From: Amphiura filiformis
Taxonomy: Eukaryota; Echinodermata; Ophiuroidea; Amphilepidida; Amphiuridae
Length of the DNA: 64,000 nt
NCBI RefSeq assembly: GCF_039555335.1
Contig: NC_092628.1
Location: forward strand, 82,486,315-82,550,314
Reading direction: 5' to 3'
Shown here: one piece after another, positions 1 through 12,406 of the stretch
How positions within the stretch are numbered: the first letter of the stretch is position 1
How the letters are laid out: each line of letters starts with the position of its first letter
Made by a program: the position numbers and the translations under genes
The notes under the pieces: model-generated
The model's input: the letters and a program-made list of their open reading frames with translations, nothing else
What the model was told of the DNA's origin: nothing
The model's database searches: none

Positions 1-457
1 AATAGATATATCTACTAAAACGCTTATTTTCAAAATATCAGTCGGACATTCAATTTGCGACCTACGCATGTTGCAGCACCCCATATGCAACTGTTTTGTA
101 ATTTTGGCCTGACGACAGCCTGAAAATACAAAGTGGACGATATCTTTGTCAAAACACCAAATCTGCAAGAAAGTTATGCACACAATCAAAAAGAAAATAT
201 TGGCTGTTAAGTATATTTATCATACAAGTTGAAAAAATGAGGGTCTAATATGACATAAATGAGATTGGGCACTATATACGCATTTATTATTATTATTATT
301 GTGTTTCCTTATTTTCAATATGACAAGAAACGATTTTGCTCCAAAAATAAGTCTTTAACGGGAAAGATCTTGATTTAACAGCCACTTCTTGAATAACGTT
401 TTGACACCAATATCTCGGAAAAGATGCAAATCTTATTGTCTTATTTTTTGTCAACAG

Positions 458-708
458 GGAGTACTCTACCAATATGACTACCAGGACATCAATGGTGGTT
501 CAACACAATGGAGGGGTGTCGTCCCTCTCGACAAACACGACATCAATGCTGAATTACAAGTCACCACATTAGGCGCTATCATCACAGAAACCATGGTGTG
601 TATATTCATTTTCATGGTATATCTACAATCTAACATGGACAGCAAAGGAAAAAATGTGACCGGTCCCTTAGCGTATGGATTTGCGGTGACTGCCGGAATA
701 TTAATTGG
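458..708 (+). CDS. AQP8: Aquaporin exon A (loop C to helix 5)
   Basis: The exon follows a pyrimidine-rich acceptor (ttttttgtcaacag) and ends at donor gtgagt. It opens in frame with [15 protein letters not shown] and ends ...AVTAGILIG, with the last Gly split after two bases. It encodes the extracellular loop before helix 4 and helices 4-5. An N-glycosylation sequon (KNVTG) lies between helices. Confidence 0.82.
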
Positions 709-3602
709 GTGAGTTTAGATTACATCAACTGTTTTAAAAATGAAAAAGGATTTGCGACTGCTGAAAAATTATAGGTTCATTAAATGTGTATCACTAGTGA
801 AATTGTTACATAATAATGCACGCGTACAGAGATATTGATGCGTCTAATACACGAGCCCCGCAGGGGAAGTTCATTTCACGCATCAACATCTCAGTACAAG
901 TGCATTCATTATTGTGTACGAATATCGAGCAACAAGTGATAGACATTTATCAATTTCATACACGAGAAAAAGCCCATTGTATTTTGATATTGATAAAACA
1001 AAATTGTCTTTTAAAATATTGGAAAGTTGCAAATAAATATGCATCAACCTGCAAGAAAAATGAACGCGTCCGAAAGCATCGATACCTGAAAAAATAAGTG
1101 ACTCGGAAGCCCCAAAAGCTCCCAAATGGCTGGAGACAGTGGAGAGTTTGCGAATGGCGTTCCCAATTAACTCCCACGTCTATGAATCTTGATCATAACC
1201 ATCTAAGTTAACTTGTATGGTGACAAGACAAATTGCTCTCAATTTGATTTTTCTCTTTGCCTTAGTTACCATGCATCGGGAGGAAGTTTTAATCCAGCCC
1301 GTAGTTTTGGCTCATCGGCAATATCAGGCTTCTGGGATGAGGCTTACATCTACTGGGCAGGACCATTCATTGGCGCTACGTTTGCAGGAGCGTTTTATCG
1401 GTAAGATATTATAATATATAGGCCTATATATTCTTTTACAATAAACATATTTTGTTTAGGGTGGATTTAAGTGGTTTATCCAAATACTTGTGTATATTTG
1501 AGAGATTGCGATTTTTACGTCAACGCGAACTTTTTCAAAAATAACTACGTACTATGACTTATTTTCAGTTGCAAATCAGATTACGTTAAAAATTGTACAA
1601 TTTACGCGCAAAGCTCGCAAAAAAGATTCTGTTTTAGTGTACATTTCCCAACAAAAAAGGGGGGTCATTGGGTGTAAGCTGATGAAAAGGGGGTAATTGG
1701 GTGGCACATTTGCTGATAAAAGGGGTTTATTGACAGGCACATGAAGCGTGCCAATATATGCGAGTGCCCTCAGTGCCCCCTTCCCCGTAACTACCATAGC
1801 AATAGGTTTAAACAATTTTTGAATATATCACCCTGCACTACAAGCAGGTTGTACTCATTACCTGTGTATGTTTGCAATCATAGATTGAATGCAATACCGC
1901 TCTCTTCCAAGATACTAATCTTACAGGTGCTAGTGATCAGCAGGATATGAATATTCTATAGAATTACGATCCAGGTCTTTATTCCTGTTCTTTGACATCT
2001 ATGGTTAGATGCAGAGGCACCGCGTGAACGTACTAGTGCAGTGCGATATTCAAAAAGTGTTTAAACCTATACATGTACGTCTAGCCCTGTTCTTTTGTTC
2101 CATTTTCCATTGTATTTCTTTTGTTCAAAGTCTGATCAACTATCGATTATATGGACAGGTCAAGATAATCTTGGCCAGGTCAAGATAATCCTGGTCAGGT
2201 CAAGATAATCTTGGTCAAGTCAAGATGATATTGGTCAGGTTAAGATGATCTTGGTCAGGTGCAGATAATCTTGGTCAGGTCAAGATGATCTTGGTCAGGC
2301 CAAGATGAACTTGGTCAGGTGCAGATAATCTTGGTCAGGTCAAGATGATCTTGGTTAGGTGCAGATAATCATGGTCAGGTCAAGATGATCTTGGTCAGGC
2401 CAAGATGATATTGGTCAGGTTAAGATGATCTTGGTCAGGTGCAGATAATCTTGGTCAGGTCAAGATGATCTTGGTCAGGTGCAGATAATCTTGGTCAGGC
2501 CAAGATGATCTTAGTCAGGTTAAGATGATCTTGGTCAGGTGCAGATAATCTTGGTCAGGTCAAGATGATCTTGGTTAGGTGCAGATAATCTTGGTCAGGT
2601 CAAGATGATCTTGGTCAGGTGCAGATAATCTTGGTCAGGTCAAGATGATCTTGGTCAGGTGCAGATAATCTTGGTCAGGTGCAGATAATCTTGGTCAGGT
2701 CAAGATGATCTTGGTCAGGTGCAGATAGTCTTGGTCAGGTCAAGATGATCTTGGTCAGGTGCAGATAATCTTGGACAGGTTAATAAATTTTGAACAAGAG
2801 AAATACGTGCTCGTATTTAGAAACACTGCATGGCCACAAGATCTGAATTTTCATATAAATGTCATGGTGTTATTAATATATTGTTGTCCAAACGTTGACA
2901 ACTCTGTGCAATTTGCAATTTGCATTAATCATTTTAATAACAATGGTCACGGGGCCGGGTTGCTACCAAACCACTTCAAATACAGATTTCAATTGAGATC
3001 AATTCTGTCTTGATTTGATAATGCTAGCATCTGAGGTGTTAGTGTTAATTCAAGAATTAAAGTTTGACATTAAATTTCTTTCTTTTTGAACTATTATATT
3101 ATATACATGGTGCAAACAATTTAATTTGGTTCGCCGTATATGTAAAAACAGACCATTACCAGAAATAATGGGCATGGTGTTCGTGACTGGCTCAAAGATA
3201 GTTGGTTTGAGGTTTTGACCTCTATTGGGTCTCAACCTCAAACCAACTACCATCTCACCAGTCATGAACAACACGCCCATTATTTCTGGTAATGGTCTGT
3301 TTCTCACCCCTTATTGATAAATGAAAATGGTTCCAAACGCTTTTGACGACACTCAACTGGTGGAAATGTGAGGTTTTTTTATTTATACAAAAGTAAGCTT
3401 TTGATAAGAAATACAAAGTTGGGTCAATATCGGCCTTGTTTTTGGTATCCAAGGCATAAATAGATGCACTCCCCCAATATTGTTGGTATTTCTCAAAATT
3501 TTTGTTTATGTGTATCAAACTATCGTATTAATTTCGTTTTTCTATTTTTTTTTCAGGCTCGTACTGGGGGACTCATCGAAACGACTCTTTATGAAAGATT
3601 AG
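458..3602 (+). CDS. AQP8: Aquaporin-8-like channel, 3' part (three exons)
   Basis: This is the C-terminal part of a six-helix water/solute channel of the plasma or organelle membrane. Coding exons are 458-708, 1266-1400 and 3557-3602, joined by GT-AG introns in matching phase (both splits after codon base 2). Together they give loop C, helix 4-5, the second pore loop with [12 protein letters not shown] (the NPA box and selectivity Arg), helix 6 ([15 protein letters not shown]) and a short tail ending KRLFMKD. The stretch [16 protein letters not shown], the Gly at the position three before the NPA Asn, and the short tail resemble AQP8 and plant TIP channels more than AQP1/AQP4. Members of that group carry water and often ammonia or hydrogen peroxide; transport here is inferred. 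The first NPA motif and start codon lie left of the window. A distant aquaporin of another subclass is the main alternative. Confidence 0.85.
1266..1400 (+). CDS. AQP8: Aquaporin exon B (second NPA motif, helix 6)
   Basis: The exon sits between acceptor tttgccttag and donor gtaaga. It encodes [15 protein letters not shown], which holds the second NPA box and the conserved selectivity-filter Arg, followed by helix 6 with [14 protein letters not shown]. This is the most diagnostic exon of the gene. Confidence 0.9.
1652..1792. repeat. Fragment of the 'gggggtcattggg' repeat family
   Basis: Within the aquaporin intron there are repeated ggggtcattgggt / ggggtaattgggt phrases and a gcacatgaagcgtgcc segment. 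The same phrases, reverse complemented as ccaatgacccc, fill the element at 42836-43373. It is probably a decayed copy of that interspersed family. Confidence 0.45.
2152..2780. repeat. 20-bp minisatellite, about 31 units, in aquaporin intron
   Basis: The unit alternates between caagatgatcttggtcaggt and gcagataatcttggtcaggt, with a minor taagatgatc form. All units stay in exact 20-bp register from about 2160 to 2780, with substitutions but no insertion or deletion. The gcagataatc form carries an AGATAA (GATA-type) motif each time. A variant block at 2221 recurs 180 bp later at 2401, which shows internal duplication. Confidence 0.95.
3146..3302. repeat. Fold-back (hairpin) element in aquaporin intron
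   Basis: The left arm starting aaacagaccattaccagaaa and the right arm ending tttctggtaatggtctgttt are near-perfect reverse complements over about 70 bp each. A short centre (tctattggg) separates them. The shape is that of a miniature inverted-repeat element. Target duplications are not obvious. Confidence 0.85.
3557..3602 (+). CDS. AQP8: Aquaporin terminal exon
   Basis: Acceptor tttttttttcag is followed by one base that completes the split Arg codon, then [14 protein letters not shown] and a TAG stop. The tail aligns in length and pattern with the short AQP8 C-terminus (Arg-x-x-x-Gly-Asp-x-x-x-Arg-Leu), which supports both the splice choice and the subfamily call. Confidence 0.78.
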
Positions 3603-4863
3603 TCGGGATTCACGTTAAGAAATTGCGACACACTTTTTGTACAGCCTTTAGTCTCTGTATAAAGTCTTTGTACCTTTTGGATTATGAACGTGTCTCAAAC
3701 TCAAAATATAGAATTTGAAATACCGTAGATACACTTGCACTTATTGAGCGCTAAAAAGGGTTGTATATGAATATTAGTTTTCCTTCTTAGTTTTGTAAAT
3801 AAGTTTTTGAGAGGAACTGAGTACATCTGACATTGTCATATTAAATGCGCTATCAGTGATACGTAAAATTAGACATTTTTGTAAGAAGCAGTCAATGTTG
3901 AAGGCTACCGTCCGAACGGAATGCATGTTTGGAACTCGCAATTTTAGCTACATACAAATAATCATACTATTGACGTATCCTTAACTTTTAAGGTATACGC
4001 ATATTCCGTCAAATTTTAAATATTTGTATGTTTTCATGTGGATCGCGGATAGTGCCTTTAACTTTAATTCAAATCATTGTTAACGTTAACTTAAGTCTTT
4101 TTAATTTCTTCTTCCTTCTTTTCCATTCTCTAACTTTTTCTTTCCTTCTGTAAAAATCATCTACAGCTCGTTCTAACTGTATTTTATATCTGTAATTCAA
4201 TCTCACACTACGAACCCGTAAGTTGTAGATTTATGAACTTCTTTTTACAATGATGTAAATATAAGTAAAGTTTTTATTCTTTCAGGGAACTTCCTTTGAC
4301 TGATAAAATGACTTCTGATAAAGTAGAGTCTTTTGAACATTAGTTCCTGCCCGGCCCGGTATGTTGTTCCCCTCATTAACATACCCTAATAAGTACAGAC
4401 TTCTCTCCTGCAAGAAGCAGGTAAAATATTTTATATAAAGTGTTTTCTTTGACAAATAATTAACTTTTCAACAACATTTCTTAAAAGTTGTCAGCGTTCA
4501 AGTGTTGATAAAAGATTTTAAACGTTTGCAAACAAATATTTACCAATAACATTTGGACAGCATTTGGAGTTTTTAATAATAGAAATAGAGTGCTTTAAAT
4601 CTTTTTCCAAATATTTTATTGCCTCGACATTTAAAAGTTATTTATGGTTTTGTAACTTTTTAAAACGATTTAAAAACGATAACTTGTGTTCAATTATAGC
4701 TGTGAGCTGTGAGGTCACGTTGTTGCGCTGGTTGGGAGAATCTTAAAATATTGTACTATCTGAAATCTTGTAAACGTTTATGAAAACACATAAAAATAAC
4801 AATAGTAAAAAAATATAGAGACGATGTTCAACATTTAGAGATGGGATGACAATAAATAATAAA
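3603..4863 (+). other. Possible aquaporin 3' UTR
   Basis: This stretch follows the TAG stop and holds no recognisable exon. Candidate polyadenylation signals are ATTAAA at 3840 and two overlapping AATAAA hexamers at 4851 and 4858. Which one is used, if any, cannot be told from sequence alone. Confidence 0.3.
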
Positions 4864-5164
4864 AGATTCCGTTTGAAGAAGTCAACATGACTGTACTATT
4901 CGTTTACTGAATACTGACTATCCGTCTTTTAAACCATCCCACAAGTTAAATGTCTGATTGCTGATCAGCTGAATTTTGAAGCGAAATGGGGCTACATGCA
5001 AGTACGAGGTCCTACTTTTCCGGGAAAATATTAATTCATCATTTTCTCCCACTCTAACATCCCTATTATAAAAGCCATAATGTACAATTTCCGTCAAATT
5101 TTAATTCTGTTATTCTTTTCCCAAAATGCTGCAATAATATTAGTAATAACTGCCGGGAAAGGTT

Positions 5165-5335
5165 TTTGTCCATTTTAACCTTAAACAACATGGTAAAGTG
5201 AAAGAAACCCCACTGGCTATTTTGGTCGTTTAACACGAAGTTCTATGGGGGACATTAAGGCATAATTATGACTTTATATCAAAATTGCTGTGTTGACCTA
5301 AAATAAAAACAACAAATTTGGCCGATTCCATTTGG
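5165..5335. repeat. Interspersed repeat, copy 1
   Basis: It contains tgtccattttaaccttaaac, acatggtaaagtgaaagaaacc and ggccgattccat in order. The same ordered phrases recur diverged at 43615-43760. No termini or target duplications could be defined. Confidence 0.5.
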
Positions 5336-7661
5336 ATATAAGTTGGGACATATATAAACATTACAAAAATGACAAAGTGGTTGGGAAGTACACTCTCAGA
5401 AATGCATTAATTAAAAGGTATTGTAACTTCTTCATTCATGCTGGATACATAAAAGTATACAGTTTTGGAGAGGAATTGAATACCTGTGTGGAAGAAGGGC
5501 CCCAACTCCAATTGTGTACAAAAATTAGTTAGACCCAGCATTTTATTGCCAGCAGACTGACTATTCTTCCTTGTGTTTGAAAGATGAGCCAAATCCACTC
5601 TCTAAATAGTCTTCCACATACACTTAATCATGGTTTTCATAGAATAAAGGCCCAACTCCATGGAGTTGGAATCTTCTTCTACAAATATTGGGATAAAGAG
5701 GAATTATGTTCATCCACGAAATCTGCTTTATAGAATAGAATTTTAATAATTTGTCATAAAATTTGTATATCACAAATTTCAAAAAATCAAATTATTTGAT
5801 ATCAAAAGGACATTCCTCATGTTCAGAATTCAATTTGATGTCTGATGTGCTCTCATGTCCCACCAAAAAAAACCCTGTCCAAACGTCCATACCAGAGCCT
5901 GTAAGTAAATCAAGCACTTTTAGTTGTTGTTTTTAGAGTGAGCCGTGAACCAAACTAGAATGGCAATAAAAACACTGAAGAAAGCATCAATCAAATTTCT
6001 TGGTAACACTGTTTTAATAATCTTATTGTACATCCAAATATTGAGATATATTTACACACATTATTTTGGGTTTTTAGAATATTCCTAGTAGTACAATAGA
6101 GATTTTATATAAGCCTTCAAATACATATTTTTAATTTCTACAATACATAGTAAAACACACTTCGTTTTTTTCTCTTTCATACATATTGTATTAACATGTT
6201 TATGCACTTAAGTGCATAACAATAATGAAAACATTGGAGAAAAATAAACCAAATTCAAAGCTGCCATAGGTTACTTAATCAGATAACCAATTATACATAC
6301 TAATAATAATGAAGTATATAACCGAACCTGCCTTAAGGCAGCTATCTGAATAGAAATTTGAATTGCCTCCAGGTGCTTTCCACTTGTCACACAATCATAA
6401 ATTGAAAAACGACACAGTATCAATAAATTGTGACAAAATATTGATTGTGTCCTTAATCCCTAGCACATATAGCTAATAAAACCTTTTATTTTAAACTCAT
6501 TCGCATTCTCTTAAAAACTTTAAATAACAAGCTCATGAAATGATGAGAGCACAATCCAAGGGACACAATATACTCCAGATTAAATTGATAAAAAAAGACA
6601 CTTTACACTGTAACTAAAAATAGTAACTTCCTAGAAGAGTTAATACAGAGATGATGGATGGGTGACAAATATGCAAACATTAAAAACCATTGGGAGAATT
6701 ATAGATCACAAGCTATATAGAAGTTCTAAAATACAATTAAAATTTCATTGTTGCTATGGTTACTGCAAAAATAGAGCTTTCGCTTTTTTTTAATAATAAT
6801 CCCAGCCTTGATAGTAATAGTTTGTGCATGATTAGTTACATTTGTAATAGTTCTATAGAAAATTCATCCAGCCAAATTTCACAGAGTTGATTGTTTTCAA
6901 TGTGATCCAACTGACTCCTTTGTCAAAATGCACTTTCTTTTGACAAAATGATCACAGTACCTGAATATTGAATTTCATCAAAATCATTAACATGTAAGTT
7001 GGCAGTTGTCTACATGAAGAACAAATAAAAATAAAAAATCTGCCACAAGATATACCAGATGATTCTTATACACCATCTACAGCAGTGATACCACAAATCC
7101 AGCTATGAATTTATAATTCTTCAGAGTTCTGGGTATGCGGAGAAGAACATCGAGTGCGCAGAAGAGGCGAAATCTCCGTCCTTTCCACATGCTCAATAGC
7201 CCATGGCACATAACTCTACCAATTTGTACAGTTAGTTTAGTTCATCAAATAGCGGAACTGGTGTCAGCATGGTATTTTGAGTGAAGCTTTTTGATATTAA
7301 CACTACCCAGGGGATGGCATTTATATGAAGAAAGAGCAAAATCAAAAATGACTAACTTTGGCAGTTCATATATTTCTTTGCATCATGTTTGAAGTAAGAT
7401 ATTCAAATCCTGCTCCATGGTGTACAGGTTCTCAAAGGAAAGATTGACTTTTTAGCGAATAAATGTAATTTTGATTATATTACATTTGCATAATTAGACA
7501 AAATAAATAACCTTTTATTGCTTTATAAATTGAAATTGTTTCAATTTGGGTTTACCATGCCATGTTTAAGACAACTGAACGTTTTTTTGTGTCTATAAAT
7601 GCCTTTTCATCATTGTTAAACATGTGGGATTTCAGATTAAAAATCACAGAAAGATCCTAGC

Positions 7662-7934
7662 CAGGGTTGGGGGTCAATTAAGATTTTTCCAGTGACACGC
7701 TGTGCATATTTTCATGGAAATGTTCGCTGGAGGGGCATGAAAACCAGTACTACAGCCCTATTATATTGATTTATCGAAGTGAACTGCTAATACATATTTC
7801 AATGCATCCAAAGGTCCAGGAAATTAATGAGGTGTCACTGGAGCTGGAATATATAATTACAATTAATTACAAAATTACACAAATGCAACTGAAATACAAT
7901 TGTATTTGACAAATTGTGATTGACCCCAACCCTG
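7662..7934. mobile_element. Possible TIR element (cagggttgggg ends)
   Basis: The left end cagggttgggggtcaat is matched by attgaccccaaccctg at the right end, an inverted repeat of about 16 bp with one length difference. The spacing of 273 bp fits a miniature DNA transposon, but the flanking 8-mers match at only 5 of 8 positions, so insertion limits are unproven. Confidence 0.5.
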
Positions 7935-8674
7935 CTGCTACCCACACTTTTACAATCAATACATTTACAGTACAAACTGGTACCCCTCTTTATAAATCAA
8001 CACAGTAACTGAAAACAAGAATGATAGAAGCCAATTCATTGATGGAACACAATCTAACTATAACTAACAGAGTGATGTTGAAAGGAAGGAGAGCAGACTT
8101 GTGAACTATTGAATAATTTACCTGTGTCTTTGAAAAACATAAATTTTTATGAAGTAATTTATGTTTTTCTTCATTTGTGACACTTTACGTAAGTCTTTGG
8201 GGAACGTGACCACAGAGGATGTACAAGCTGCATTCATGAGGGCGCTGTAACATGTTTTCCGTCTGTTTGTCTTGTAGCTATTGATTGGTTCATTTAACTT
8301 TTTTTAAACAGAGGTAGCTTAGTTCACTAGCCTGCTCTCTTCACCATGCATTAATTGCTCTATATCTCCATTCTTTATAGAATTCATAATTTGTGACCAA
8401 ACCAAGTCACAATTATACACAAATTGTCTTTCTTTTAATTGGGGCCATTCGTAGTTGATGGGTGACCCTATTCACATCTTGAAACAACCATTTGAGAGAT
8501 TGTTGAGTTTTTACACCAACACTAATTTCTATGCGTACGCCAATTGAATCAATTTATAATCACTCTACTGTGACTGATATCACTCAGATATATATGTCAT
8601 AACCCCAGTCAAAGTTAAGATCTGATTGCATGAAGGAAACAGTAGTAGCCTCATCATCACTGTGGTGTACAACC

Positions 8675-8982
8675 CAGTGGCGTAGCCAGGATTTTGGAAC
8701 CAGGGGGGCACAACTTGTAAATGTACCGACGGAAATATTTTTGCCGACGGAAGTTGTGATTTGTTGACCCAATATTTTTTTGCATGGTTTGAAAAAGTGA
8801 AGAGGAAAAAAAAGAAAAAGATAATAAGCGGTACCAAATTTTGTACAATTCTCCCCTTTTTTCCCCTGGGTAAAAAATAGTCTATTGTTAACCCAATTTT
8901 TTTCACCAACGCCTTCCGTCTACCGACGGCCTTACATGAACCGACGGCCATGACGAGCGGGGGGTGCCTGGCTACGCCACTG
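8675..8982. mobile_element. hAT-like MITE with perfect 8-bp TSD
   Basis: The left end cagtggcgtagccagg and right end cctggctacgccactg are perfect inverted repeats. The element is flanked on both sides by gtacaacc (8667-8674 and 8983-8990), an exact 8-bp TSD as expected for hAT transposons. The 308-bp interior has tandem-like ccgacgg phrases and no open transposase frame, so it is non-autonomous. The long minus-strand open frame here is a by-product. Confidence 0.92.
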
Positions 8983-9141
8983 GTACAACCCAACAGCATG
9001 ACTCTTCTATGGCCCGCTGTGATACACAATTTTGTATCAAATATCCAAACCACATCTTTGGAATCATGCTGTTGTGGTGACATGCCTCCACATCAAGGTA
9101 GTAGATACCATTGTGAAGAATTGCACCACCCACCTTTATTA

Positions 9142-9240
9142 GGGACGAAATCAAAACTTGACTGCCGGTTCCGTCTGGTTGCAGTTGTTCTAAACAATGG
9201 TAACCGGGCGGAACCCCCGGGCAAGTTTTGATTTCATCCC
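9142..9240. repeat. 99-bp inverted-repeat hairpin
   Basis: Arms gggacgaaatcaaaacttg... and ...caagttttgatttcatccc pair over about 45 bp with roughly four-fifths identity, around a short loop. The size fits a small fold-back element. No TSD was found. Confidence 0.7.
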
Positions 9241-10263
9241 ATACTGATCATCTCTTTACGCATGGGTTGTTTTAGATACAACCACAATCTTCTGAATAAT
9301 AGACACTTTGATCTGTTGGATTACATACACCAATATTGAAATAAATATGTTATAATTGAACATTCATAATAATATTACTCACAAGATAGGTGATTCATAA
9401 TACCTTTTGTGAATTGCAAATTTCATGATGGATATTATAATTTTAAAATCAAAACTTTACAAACGAGATTTGCAGGAGACACTATGTTTCTCTATACACC
9501 AAACGGTAAAGCATGCAGTGTACATGTTGACAATGTTTGACAAAATGTTGTGAAACAACAAACAATTGAGTAAAACAGCTGTTGTACAGCACTTGAAATA
9601 ATATGGCAAATTGAAATAAATTTATTGTAAGTAGCATATTCATGATATCATATCTACCCTAGTCTAGGATCACACACATTTACAACCCACGTAAGCAAAA
9701 ATGATCATGCAGGATCGACTATAGAGCATCTTCATATATGAAATTGAAATACCACAAATATTATCAACCAATCTGAAATAAAGAGCTGTAGCTTACCATC
9801 CACTAGCATGCTTTTGCAAGGAAAAATTCCATCGAGGTCATCAGTGTGATTTTTTTTAAATTACAAGCTCAATTGGCTAGTATCAAAGCCACTGTCCTGA
9901 TTGATGGACTAGTTTAGACCCAAAAACAAGGCCACAGATGATATATCTAAAGCAGTTTCTTCATGACAGGGAGCACCTTGCCTATTGATAGTCAAGTCAT
10001 ACACGTCCAACTCCATCAGGGCTTCGGACAGCAATCCACTGGATCAACTCCTTATATCGATTGAATGTTTTCATATTTGATAATGTCCAAGCCTACATGT
10101 CATGATCACTTTCCCATCTTGTCAATATATCTTAACCAATAACATAAATGATACACTTCAAAATGTCAACAACAAATAGATTTTGCCTCCTATAGCAAAT
10201 AAAACAAGACTTTGCACTAGTATGTAACATTTGACACTTCTGTGTATTTTGTAACTTGACCAT

Positions 10264-10636
10264 CAGAGGATGTTTAAAGACATTCCCACAACCCAATGGG
10301 GTTTCTGACCTTGTATGTCTGGCTTTTGTACACATGTGGTACAGTTGATCATACCTTGCATTGGGATTGTGTGCTAATATCTGGCGTTTTCATCCTATTA
10401 TTTAACATTCAAAACATCGAGACTTAGGAATAAAATTAATGCAGTGGGACAATATGAATGTTTCCTGTAAGAAAATCAAATATCAGTCATAAGTCTCAAC
10501 TATTAGCTCGTTGGCTGCAGTTTTAAAATTACCATTTTGTGTGTATGGCAATGGGGACTTTGCCTTTAAAATTAGGTTATATTGATCAAATTTCCCAATC
10601 ATAGTGCATTGTAGGAATGCCTTTAAGCCTCCTCTG
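10264..10636. mobile_element. 9-bp-TSD TIR element, copy 1
   Basis: The ends cagaggatgtttaaagacat and (reverse complement) cagaggaggcttaaaggcat form imperfect TIRs of about 23 bp. Flanks cttgaccat at 10255-10263 and 10637-10645 are a perfect 9-bp TSD. The 373-bp interior matches the copies at 17588 and 25331 closely and codes for nothing. A 9-bp TSD is typical of Mutator-like elements. Confidence 0.92.
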
Positions 10637-11738
10637 CTTGACCATATAGACAGAAATGGGTTAGCAAAGATAATGTTACACCAGTTAATAATGATATTTC
10701 TGTGGTAAATTAATTGGAAAGAAATACAAGACATACATTGAAAACTGATGCTGTTGTAAGCATTTCTATGAGTAGCCCATGTATTAAACAGCAACGTAAT
10801 TTGTACACATGTACTATCCACAAATGAAAAATATACAGTACACAGAAATAAAATCATCAAATCACTTAATGTTCATCATGAAAACAGTGGATAAAACCAA
10901 CATAATAAATGACATTTCAAACTTAATAGTGATACCATCATGGTTGGACCAAATATATTATTTGTATTGTATATGTAACTAAGTTCTTGTAGCCTTGGTA
11001 CAAGGAGAAAGAACCTAATCCCAGTTAAAACAAATACATTTTTAGAACGTTTTTCAAAATTTTTACAAAACGTTTCAACAACATTGAAATGTTGGATTAT
11101 ATAAAAATCGTAACAACATTTGTAAGAAACTGTTTTGTAAATGTTTAAATAACATTAGTTGCAAACATTTTGTGGAAACATTTAAAAATATTTTACGATT
11201 TATATATAACCCAAACATTGTAACATTTTCCAGCATCCTTTGGGGTCTGTTTGAAAATGTTTTGTGTTTGCTGGATCTTTGCCATTTGGGAAATTCATCC
11301 TACTATAGCAGTTGAGATTAAATTCACAATCTCCTTTTGTCCAATCCAAAAGACAAATCTAATCAGTCTATTGGGCTATTCCATATGAAATACATCACCC
11401 CTGCTAAATTTCATTTCTACAGGCTTGAACATGTACCTTAAACTTGATTACACCATGTGTTCAAGCTGTAAATGTTTTGCCTGTTCTATGTTAAATCCAA
11501 ACTGGAAATTATGGACAATTTTTATACAAATTGTGCCCATGGAAAGATGGTTTGGTTGGGATTCAAAAATTGTCCACCATCTGTTGTTTTGGATACACAT
11601 TAACATGCGAACCCAAATGGCTGAAATTGATGAATATGTTTGGCATTTCAAATCTTTTGGGTGGTGATTTCAAATCGAATAGCCTTGTAACTGTTGATTT
11701 TCTTTCTATTGAATATTGATACAACCATGATGACATAA

Positions 11739-11974
11739 TGTGATACAATCTGATCCATGAGGGCTAAAGGCAGCAAATTTGTAAAAACAAAACTAATAAA
11801 ATATATAAGGAATAGACATAACAAAACTTCATAACTTTAGAACCAAGTATGCTAGACCATTGGTGTTTTCACTATATGATAGCCTAATCTTTGTATAAGT
11901 TAATAATAATAGGAACTCAATTTTCACAAATGCTTCTTTTAGTCTTCAAGGACCAGACTATGAGCTATGTCACA
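11739..11974. mobile_element. TGTGA-ended MITE, 'tctggtccatg' subfamily, diverged copy
   Basis: It starts tgtgatacaatctgatccatg and ends with tatgtcaca. It shares interior phrases (caaaacttcataactttag, agtatgctagacc) with the element at 20490-21147. It is the same family with more substitutions and without the nested insertion seen there. Confidence 0.7.
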
Positions 11975-12326
11975 TATTATACAGATACAAACATAGTAGC
12001 TGCACCGTTAGAATCCAAATATCTACTTGAATGGATCTGCATATTGAACACCAAAATAATAATCCTTGTTTCCCCTTAACACAAAAATGTCACACAGGTT
12101 ATATTATGTGCTTCAACTTTCAGCATCCTCTTTGAGTGAATTTTCTTCGTTCATATCTCAAAACACCGCATACCAATGTATAAGCACCCCTACAGATAAA
12201 TATAGAATGCTTTGAAAAACAATTTCCAGCCCTAAAATGAACCTTCAATAAGTCTGTTGAGATGTTTTCTTAAAGTCTGTTCAACATCCTGTTTGATGTG
12301 ATCAATTCATAATGCGGTATAAATGG

Positions 12327-12406
12327 CTATTCCAGTTGAAATCCATATACCCCTGGAAGACATAACTTTAATCTCCCACACTGGGTGTGTAGATTTCAAT
12401 CAGAAT
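12327..12406. repeat. Fragment related to the repeat at 25150
   Basis: The phrases tccatatacccctggaagac, taactttaatc and gggtgtgtagatttcaatc match the inverted-repeat element at 25150-25282 in order. It appears to be a partial copy. Confidence 0.45.

Noticed and set aside
1217..1414. Overlapping plus-strand frame across the NPA exon
   Set aside because: It is out of frame with the conserved FNPARSFG reading and is a shadow.
2152..2780. Regular repeats as a CRISPR array
   Set aside because: Repeats are contiguous 20-mers without unique spacers; it is a minisatellite in an intron.
8580..9083. 167-codon open frame on the minus strand
   Set aside because: It runs across the hAT-like MITE and its flanks, has a poly-Phe run and no domain.
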